This document shows, one piece after another, positions 1-4,767 of a stretch of DNA of 7,163 nt. The notes below the pieces were generated by a model that saw only the letters and a program-made list of their open reading frames with translations, was not told the origin of the DNA and ran no database searches. Positions within the stretch are counted from its first letter, which is position 1, and every line of letters starts with the position of its first letter. Origin of the DNA: GWA1-39-11 sp964640435 (GTDB lineage: Bacteria > Patescibacteriota > Microgenomatia > Levybacterales > GWA1-39-11); contig CAZXFJ010000043.1 of NCBI GenBank assembly GCA_964640435.1, forward strand, positions 1 through 7,163. The letters are read 5' to 3'. The position numbers and the translations under genes are program-made.

Positions 1-564
1 GCAAATGTATATCACAAGAAAAAAAATAATCTTCCAGATGAAAAATTAATGCTTGCAGCTTTAATTAAAAAACCCAAAGTTTCATTTCTTGAAATCAAAG
101 GAGTGATTGAAGCGATTTTTGCTGACTTTGGAATTAAAGAATATGAATTTAAAGAAAACTCAACTGGTGAATTTGGCGCAGATGTATACATAAGAAAAAC
201 AAGGATTGGAGACATTGAGCAACTAGAAGATAATATTGTAGATTTTGAGCTTGATTTTGAAATACTATTTAAACATTCTTCACTTGCTAAAATTTACAAA
301 CCAGCTTCAAAATATCCAGAGTCAATAGAGGATCTTCGATTTGAGATTGATCCCTCTGTTACTTATGCAAAAATTGTTGCAAAAATAATGGAGCAAAGTG
401 AATTAATTAAAAGAGTAGAGCTACTGGATGTTTACCAAAATAAAAAAACTTTCCGAATTGTTTACCAAAGCACTAATAGAAATATAACAAACGAAGATTT
501 AACAAATGTAAGAGAAAAAATTTCATCCTCACTTAAAAAATCATTTAGAGCGGAAAGCGCCTAA
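1..564 (+). CDS. pheT: Phenylalanyl-tRNA synthetase beta subunit, C-terminal part (5' truncated by window)
   Basis: The frame is open from base 1, so only the last 187 residues are visible; the ATG at 49 is internal. The cytoplasmic alpha2-beta2 enzyme charges tRNA-Phe. Visible residues 11-90 resemble the end of the PheT catalytic-like core: an LPDEK segment, then a 'F-EIKGVIEAIF-FGI' stretch, then an 'IGDIEQLEDNIVDFELDFE' stretch. Residues about 102-184 match the FDX-ACB (anticodon-binding) domain that closes bacterial PheT: KYPESIEDLRFEI, then VELLDVY, then FRIVYQS followed by an ITNEDL-type helix (canonically TLTDEEV). It ends with a tandem stop, TAA TAG (562-567). The order and spacing of the C-terminal motifs make the assignment firm. 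The N-terminal domains (tRNA-binding EMAP-like, B5, B3/B4) cannot be checked. pheS would be expected upstream, outside the window. Confidence 0.9.
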   Translation, partial: ANVYHKKKNNLPDEKLMLAALIKKPKVSFLEIKGVIEAIFADFGIKEYEFKENSTGEFGADVYIRKTRIGDIEQLEDNIVDFELDFEILFKHSSLAKIYKPASKYPESIEDLRFEIDPSVTYAKIVAKIMEQSELIKRVELLDVYQNKKTFRIVYQSTNRNITNEDLTNVREKISSSLKKSFRAESA

Positions 565-581
565 TAGAGAGGTACGATAGA

Positions 582-609
582 TTGAATATTCTAAAGGATG
601 TATTATAAT
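582..609 (+). promoter_or_regulatory. Predicted promoter of the 131-aa gene (leaderless type)
   Basis: An exact -10 hexamer TATAAT lies at 604-609. TTGAAT at 582-587 is a 4-of-6 match to the -35 consensus, with a 16-nt spacer. Only 8 nt separate the -10 from the ATG at 618, so transcription would begin at or within a base or two of the start codon. The AAAGGA at 593-598 is about 19 nt from the ATG, upstream of the predicted transcript, so it cannot act as a ribosome-binding site. Confidence 0.6.
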
Positions 610-617
610 CCATATCT

Positions 618-1013
618 ATGTCTGAAAAATTAAGTAATAATTTTGAGCTAATAACTCAACCGAATGTTTATGAACGGGGATGGTTAAACCTTGGCCTAAC
701 ATATGGCAATTTTATTGCCGTTGGAAATCCAAGCGAAAAGCAATATATAGGTTTTCATCTGATGAGTTATGATGAAAATATTGCAAATATCTTTATCACT
801 GAAAGACAAGGAGAAGAAGAGATTGAAATTGGAAAAGTAGAGCTTGAACAAGAAGTTAGATATAATCTCAAAGGTACTTCTTTAAAGTTTTTCTGGAAAC
901 ACAATCCTAACCCAGATGCAGCAAATATAAAAATCAAATTTAAAGCTCCCCGAAATGTTGATTTAACTAGAATAGCATTACCTCATACAACTAAGGAGTT
1001 GGAGTCGGAGTAA
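618..1013 (+). CDS. Hypothetical protein, 131 aa, unrecognised family
   Basis: I do not recognise this protein. It has no signal peptide and no membrane span. Alternating hydrophobic and polar residues (NFIAVGN, QYIGFHLMSY, NIFITERQ, RYNLKGTSLKFFW, NIKIKFKAP) suggest a mostly beta-strand, soluble, acidic domain. A perfect TATAAT ending 8 nt before the ATG supports this start, and the 53-bp gap from the pheT stop contains that promoter. The 3' end overlaps the convergent penicillin-binding protein gene by 23 bp. The last residues, ELESE, are the antisense reading of that gene's Thr-Pro repeat, so the tail is probably not a conserved part of the domain. Codon and base composition resemble the neighbours. 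The long open frame and dedicated promoter support a real gene; the function is unknown. Confidence 0.7.
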   Translation: MSEKLSNNFELITQPNVYERGWLNLGLTYGNFIAVGNPSEKQYIGFHLMSYDENIANIFITERQGEEEIEIGKVELEQEVRYNLKGTSLKFFWKHNPNPDAANIKIKFKAPRNVDLTRIALPHTTKELESE

Positions 1014-3354
1014 CAGCAGCACTCACTGTTGGAGTAGGAGAATCCGTAGGATTAGAGTTATTATTGTTATTCCCATCATATTTGTAATCTGATGTTTCTC
1101 CTGGCGGATGGTAGAGTGGATCATCCTTACGGTTTGAATCAATCCAAGCATTTATTGCATCCTGCCATCGGTTCTTTCCATCAGTTGAAACAGGATCGCT
1201 TTCAGAAAACACAATATATTCTTTTGTTTTGTAATCGCCACGAGATATTTCCTCAGAGTTTGCTAGTTTTCCGTCTTGGTGTGATGAAATTTTAACCTGT
1301 TTATATATCGGTGAAATCGTTGTTGGTTCTGTTCCTTTTACAAAGTATTCAGTTCTTGTTGGCTGACCATTGTGAGATTGACCACCAAATAATGAATCAA
1401 CTTGAACCGCGGTAACACCAGATGGAACTGGAAACTGCTCATTTTTCTTTCCTTTAAGGGTTGCAATCATAATATTACGCCAAATGGGGGTGGCTCCTGT
1501 AATACCTGAGGCAATACGTGGATTCATTGGCTTGTTATCATTGTTCCCAACCCAAACTCCCGCAACATATGATGGGGTATATCCAATTGCCCAGTTATCA
1601 CGCTTTGAGTCTGTTGTTCCTGTTTTTACTGCAACCGTGTGTCCTGGAATGTTAAGAAGTGAATTTGTACCAAATGCATCAGCACGAGCGTTGTTATCAA
1701 GTAGTATATGAGAAATTAAGAATGCAATTTCAGGTGATAATACGCGAGTCCCTGAAGATTCTTTATGCTTGTAAATTTCCTTACCTTTGGCATCTTTTAC
1801 CCATTCAATTGCATAAGGATCATGTCTTATACCCCCATCTGCAAAAACTGAATATGCTGTGACTTCTTGCAAAAGAGTTGCCTCACGTCCTCCAAGAACA
1901 AGTGAAAGACCAACACTTCTTAAATTCTCATCCGTTGGTTTCCAGTTATCAATTCCCATATTGTATGCAAGTTGCATAACGGGCTTTATTCCAACTCTTG
2001 CAAGCATTTTAACAGCAGGAATATTAAGAGAGTTTCCTAGAGCAAATCTAATCTGAACTGGACCTCTAAATTTTCCATCGTAGTTTACTGGTTTATAGTC
2101 AGCTTGTCCTGGAACATTTGTTGGAAAATCGGTAGAAACATCCATAATAGTTGTTGCAGGGGTGTATCCTTTTTGGAAAGCGGCAGCATACATAACAGGC
2201 TTTAAAGATGACCCAGGCTGACGTCTTGCTGTTGAGGCGTTAAAGTTTCCCTCATTTTCATTGTCAAAGTAATTTTGGCTTCCAACCATTGCAAGAATTG
2301 CACCAGTTTTTGGATCCATAACGACCGCTGCACCATTTCCAACATCTGAGCTTTTAAGCTTTGCCACTTCTTCTTGAACAATGTCTTCAGCTTCTTTTTG
2401 AATCTTATAATCAAGAGTTGTTTGAACAGTTAGATTACCATTCTCAACAACAGCATCCCCATATAACTTTACTAATTGATCTTTAACATATTGAACAAAA
2501 TGAGGCGCTTTAAGGTTTCCTTGACGAGCTGTGAATTTAAAGGCTTTTACCTCGCGCATTGCATCATCAACCTGCTTTTTACTTATATATCCTTCTTCGC
2601 GCATACGGTTTAGGACTAACTGCGTACGATCAAGATATGCTTTGCTTCCTGGGTTTGCATATGGAGAATATACGGATGGAAGCTGTGGAAGACCTGCTAA
2701 AAAAGCGCTTTGTGCAAGATCAAGTTCTTTTGCATGTTTTCCAAAGTATAGATTGCTTGCTGCTTCTGCACCAATTGCCGTTCCACCATATGGAGCATTA
2801 TTTAAATACATCTCAAGAATCTGATCTTTTGAAAATCTTTGATCAACCTCAATTGCTAAAATTATTTCTTTTAACTTACGCGAGGCAGTTCTTTCAGGAG
2901 AAAGAAGTGAATTTTTAACGAGCTGCTGAGTAATTGTTGATCCTCCAGTTGCACGTTTTTTAAGAATTGGATCAAGTATTAAACCACGAGCAAGACCTGT
3001 TACTGAGATCCCTTGATTTGTGTAAAAATCTTTATCCTCAGTTGCAATAGTTGCTTCTTTTAATGTTTCGGGAATATTATCAAGTGGAACATAAAGCCTG
3101 TTGTAGTCTTTATATATAGAGTAGAGAACGACACCATTTTTATCCAAAATCTTTGTTGAATCTTTTAAATTTCCATTGGCAAGTTTTCCTGGAGTTGGTA
3201 AATCTCGTGATACCCAAAGAAAGTAGAAGATAAACAAAACTATCGCACCAATAACACCAAAAAGTGCGTAGCGGGCAAGCTTATTAAGTACAAAAATGCT
3301 TGAAAAGGAACGGGTTCTGCGTATTCTATTGAGCCGCGATGAGTACCTGATCAT
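991..3354 (-). CDS. Class A penicillin-binding protein (bifunctional transglycosylase/transpeptidase, PBP1A type)
   Basis: This 787-residue membrane-anchored enzyme polymerises glycan strands from lipid II and cross-links the peptides. A basic N-terminus precedes one transmembrane anchor (about residues 28-48). The GT51 domain follows (about 70-250): catalytic Glu106 in TEDKDFY, then GGSTITQQLVKN (138-148), then the RKLKE-ILAIEVDQRFSKDQILEMYLN stretch (159-185) with the second catalytic Glu181. The transpeptidase domain (about 340-640) has SSLK with nucleophile Ser382 and Lys385, SLN at 442-444, and KTG at 577-579. The C-terminal extension contains an Asn run (762-766) and a Pro/Thr-rich end (about 769-787), likely a flexible wall-associated linker. 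All catalytic motifs are present, so it should be active, and the length is normal for the family. The GT51 'FYxHxG' position is Asn113 instead of His. It is divergent from tyrS and convergent with the 131-aa gene. mrcA/ponA-like, but a specific symbol is not justified. Confidence 0.95.
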   Translation of the reverse strand: MIRYSSRLNRIRRTRSFSSIFVLNKLARYALFGVIGAIVLFIFYFLWVSRDLPTPGKLANGNLKDSTKILDKNGVVLYSIYKDYNRLYVPLDNIPETLKEATIATEDKDFYTNQGISVTGLARGLILDPILKKRATGGSTITQQLVKNSLLSPERTASRKLKEIILAIEVDQRFSKDQILEMYLNNAPYGGTAIGAEAASNLYFGKHAKELDLAQSAFLAGLPQLPSVYSPYANPGSKAYLDRTQLVLNRMREEGYISKKQVDDAMREVKAFKFTARQGNLKAPHFVQYVKDQLVKLYGDAVVENGNLTVQTTLDYKIQKEAEDIVQEEVAKLKSSDVGNGAAVVMDPKTGAILAMVGSQNYFDNENEGNFNASTARRQPGSSLKPVMYAAAFQKGYTPATTIMDVSTDFPTNVPGQADYKPVNYDGKFRGPVQIRFALGNSLNIPAVKMLARVGIKPVMQLAYNMGIDNWKPTDENLRSVGLSLVLGGREATLLQEVTAYSVFADGGIRHDPYAIEWVKDAKGKEIYKHKESSGTRVLSPEIAFLISHILLDNNARADAFGTNSLLNIPGHTVAVKTGTTDSKRDNWAIGYTPSYVAGVWVGNNDNKPMNPRIASGITGATPIWRNIMIATLKGKKNEQFPVPSGVTAVQVDSLFGGQSHNGQPTRTEYFVKGTEPTTISPIYKQVKISSHQDGKLANSEEISRGDYKTKEYIVFSESDPVSTDGKNRWQDAINAWIDSNRKDDPLYHPPGETSDYKYDGNNNNNSNPTDSPTPTVSAAVTPTPTP
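1009..1080 (-). repeat. Low-complexity Thr-Pro and Asn-coding tail of the penicillin-binding protein gene
   Basis: Near the 3' end of the minus-strand gene the DNA becomes repetitive. A GTTGGAGT unit (plus strand) recurs at 998-1005 and 1028-1035, encoding Thr-Pro pairs. An ATT/GTT-rich block near 1045-1070 encodes a run of Asn. Such tracts tend to vary in length between strains by slippage. Here part of the tract also forms the end of the convergent 131-aa gene, so changes would alter both proteins. Confidence 0.5.
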
Positions 3355-3362
3355 AGACGTAT

Positions 3363-3392
3363 ATTATACCAATTATAGGCAAGTCAAAACAA
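3363..3392 (-). promoter_or_regulatory. Predicted promoter of the penicillin-binding protein gene (leaderless type)
   Basis: On the minus strand an exact TATAAT occupies 3368-3363, ending 8 nt before the ATG at 3354. The -35 is less clear. TTGTTT (3392-3387) has an 18-nt spacer. The better match TTGACT (3387-3382) has only 13 nt, too short for the normal geometry. A second TATAAT lies at 3377-3372 without a well-spaced -35. No Shine-Dalgarno sequence precedes the start. Confidence 0.55.
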
Positions 3393-3395
3393 ATA

Positions 3396-3424
3396 TTGCG
3401 CCTACAATCTATTCTACGTATAAT
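3396..3424 (+). promoter_or_regulatory. Predicted promoter of tyrS (leaderless type)
   Basis: An exact TATAAT at 3419-3424 ends 6 nt before the tyrS ATG at 3431. TTGCGC at 3396-3401 is a weak (3 of 6) -35 candidate with a 17-nt spacer. No Shine-Dalgarno sequence lies between, so the transcript would start at or very near the A of the ATG. There is no room for a T-box or other leader, so tyrS is unlikely to be controlled by 5'-UTR attenuation. The promoter lies back-to-back with that of the penicillin-binding protein gene in a 76-bp interval. Confidence 0.55.
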
Positions 3425-3430
3425 AACCAT

Positions 3431-4603
3431 ATGAACAACCTTGATGAAATTCTGACGCGTGGTGTCGCAAATGTTATTCCCGACAAAAACAAATTAAAAG
3501 ACGCGCTAGAAAACAAAAAACTAAATATCTACTTAGGAATTGACCCAACAGCAACAAGAATCCATCTAGGTCATGCTGTGCCCTTGCGAAAACTTCAAAT
3601 TTTGGCAGATATGGGACATCATGTCACATTTTTAATTGGTGACTTCACGGCTCTCATTGGTGATACATCTGATAAAGACTCAGAGCGCCCAATATTAACA
3701 TCTGAAGAGATAGAAGAGAACTTCAAAACATACAAAAAGCAAGCTGAAAAACTACTCGATTTTTCAAAAATAAAAGTAGTTCATAACAGCGAATGGCTTT
3801 CAAAACTCGGATTTAAAGATGTTGTAGAACTTACTCAAAAATTTACTCTTAACGATTTCATAAGCCGAGAACTAATTAAAAAACGCTTGAGCGATGGTAA
3901 ATCAGTTCGTCTTCAAGAAGTTTTGTATCCAGTCATGCAAGGATATGACAGCTATCACATGGATACTGATCTGCAACTAGGAGGAGCAGACCAAACATTT
4001 AATATGCAAGCGGGACGAACGCTTCAGAAGATATTAAGAAATAAAGATTCATTCGTTTTATCTACCGAATATTTGATTGGAACTGATGGTCAGAAAATGA
4101 GCAAGTCTCAGGGGAATGCAATTTGGCTTGATGAACAAGCTCGAGATATGTATGGAAAAGTCATGTCCATCAAAGACGACTTAATCGTTGAGTATTTTAT
4201 GCTTGCAACTAATACACCAATTGATGAAATAGAAAAGATAGAAAAAGAAATCAAAAATGGTAAAAATCCCATTGAAACTAAGAAGAAATTAGCTTTTACT
4301 ATTGTTTCTGAGCTTCATTCAGAAAAAGACGCAACAGAAGCGCAAGTTTACTTTGAAAGAACTGTTCAAAATCGAGAAATGCCAGAAGATATGCCAACTG
4401 TAGAACTAAGCTCAGAAGATCACAAACAGGCATCAGAGCTTTTGGTTGAACTTGGACTTGCTGGGAGCCGCACAGAAGCAAAAAGGCTAATTGAACAAGG
4501 AGCAGTTTTAGTAAACGATGAGCTAGTTGGGACACCAAATCAAGAATTAATTCCTGAAGATAATATGATTATTAAAGCAGGAAAGCGAAATTACGTCAGA
4601 ATA
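3431..4603 (+). CDS. tyrS: Tyrosyl-tRNA synthetase (3' end lost in assembly gap)
   Basis: This cytoplasmic class I synthetase makes Tyr-tRNA-Tyr. There are 391 visible residues, close to full length for the roughly 400-residue type. The start at 3431 is chosen because homology-like sequence begins there (MNNLDEILTRGV) and a perfect -10 lies 6 nt upstream. An in-frame ATG at 3296 would run back through the promoter and into the oppositely oriented gene. The catalytic Rossmann fold has HLGH (45-48, HIGH motif), the 'FLIGDFTALIGD' stretch (67-78), MQGYDS (169-174) and GGADQ (184-188) of the Tyr pocket, and KMSKS (222-226). The S4 RNA-binding domain covers about 333-391 (LAGSRTEAKRLIEQGAVLVN), ending in GKRNYVRI, the usual last strand. 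Sequence is lost at 4604, so the stop codon is not seen. The apparent continuation into the downstream hydrophobic peptide is an artefact of reading through Ns. Confidence 0.95.
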
Positions 4604-4613
4604 NNNNNNNNNN
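4604..4613. other. Assembly gap: run of 10 Ns
   Basis: Ten consecutive Ns follow codon 391 of tyrS. A round number of Ns is a common scaffolding placeholder, so the true gap length is unknown. The tyrS stop codon and possibly more sequence are missing. The Ns happen to preserve the frame into the next ORF, creating a false 487-codon fusion. Confidence 0.95.
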
Positions 4614-4654
4614 AAAAGTTTCAAATTAATAAAGTTTTTGTTAATATTATTCCT

Positions 4655-4759
4655 ATGGAAACAATGCGCAAACATAAATGGATCTTTAAATTAATTATGG
4701 GTATTGCAACTCTTGCAATACTTGCGAGCCTTCTTATCCCTTTCCTTTCTGCGCTATAA
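4655..4759 (+). CDS. Small single-span membrane peptide, 34 aa
   Basis: An ORF of 34 codons begins at ATG 4655 (or 4664, three codons later) and stops at TAA 4757. The product has a short basic head (METMRKHKW) followed by about 22-24 hydrophobic residues to the C-terminus (IFKLIMGIATLAILASLLIPFLSAL). That is the layout of a tail-anchored or single-pass peptide with the positive end inside. The stop codon lies inside the TATAAT of the recG promoter, 7 bp before the recG ATG. A weak -10 (TAATAT, 4642-4647) lies 7 nt before the first ATG, and no Shine-Dalgarno sequence is seen. I do not recognise a family. It could instead be the 3' end of a longer gene whose start is in the N gap. Fusion to TyrRS is unlikely because TyrRS already has its full S4 ending. 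Confidence 0.55.
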   Translation: METMRKHKWIFKLIMGIATLAILASLLIPFLSAL

Positions 4760-4767
4760 TAAGCGCA
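4750..4767. repeat. 6-bp inverted repeat around the recG -10 box
   Basis: TGCGCT (4750-4755) and AGCGCA (4762-4767) form a perfect 6-bp inverted repeat separated by ATAATA. It spans the TATAAT at 4755-4760 and ends on the A of the recG ATG. The arms are GC-rich in AT-rich surroundings. It could be an operator-like dyad, or in a read-through transcript a small hairpin next to the start codon. A chance origin is not excluded. Confidence 0.4.
4755..4760 (+). promoter_or_regulatory. Predicted -10 element of recG (leaderless type)
   Basis: An exact TATAAT ends 6 nt before the recG ATG at 4767. The sequence TATAATAA-N4-ATG has the same form as at tyrS. The -35 region is poor: TTCTTA at 4731-4736, 18-nt spacer, 3 of 6 matches. 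No Shine-Dalgarno sequence is present. The box overlaps the last codons and stop of the small membrane ORF, so recG could also be read from upstream. Confidence 0.5.

Noticed and set aside
565..617. Rho-independent terminator after pheT
   Set aside because: No GC-rich stem followed by a T run could be found; the interval is explained by the downstream promoter.
598..633. Upstream short ORF starting at ATG 598
   Set aside because: It has 11 codons, overlaps the -10 box, and would lie upstream of the predicted transcription start.
1092..2056. Several plus-strand ORFs of 65-75 codons
   Set aside because: All are antisense to conserved transpeptidase-domain codons and show no coding features of their own.
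2202..2414. 70-codon minus-strand ORF
   Set aside because: It is an alternative frame inside the penicillin-binding protein gene, where the annotated frame carries the catalytic motifs.
2531..2918. Plus-strand ORFs of 97 and 119 codons
   Set aside because: They lie antisense within the conserved GT51 region of the penicillin-binding protein gene and have no promoter or recognisable product; they are shadows of that gene.
3010..3045. GT51 motif with Asn in place of the usual His (FYTNQG) as a sign of inactivity
   Set aside because: Both catalytic Glu residues and the other GT51 motifs are intact, and Asn at this site is, as far as I recall, seen in other class A enzymes.
3296..3430. N-terminal extension of TyrRS from the in-frame ATG at 3296
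   Set aside because: It reads through the penicillin-binding protein start on the other strand and both promoters, lacks TyrRS-like sequence, and is bypassed by the well-placed -10 box before the ATG at 3431.
4704..4766. RecG start at ATG 4704
   Set aside because: The 21 extra residues are an out-of-frame reading of the small membrane ORF and the TATAAT; family-like sequence begins at 4767.
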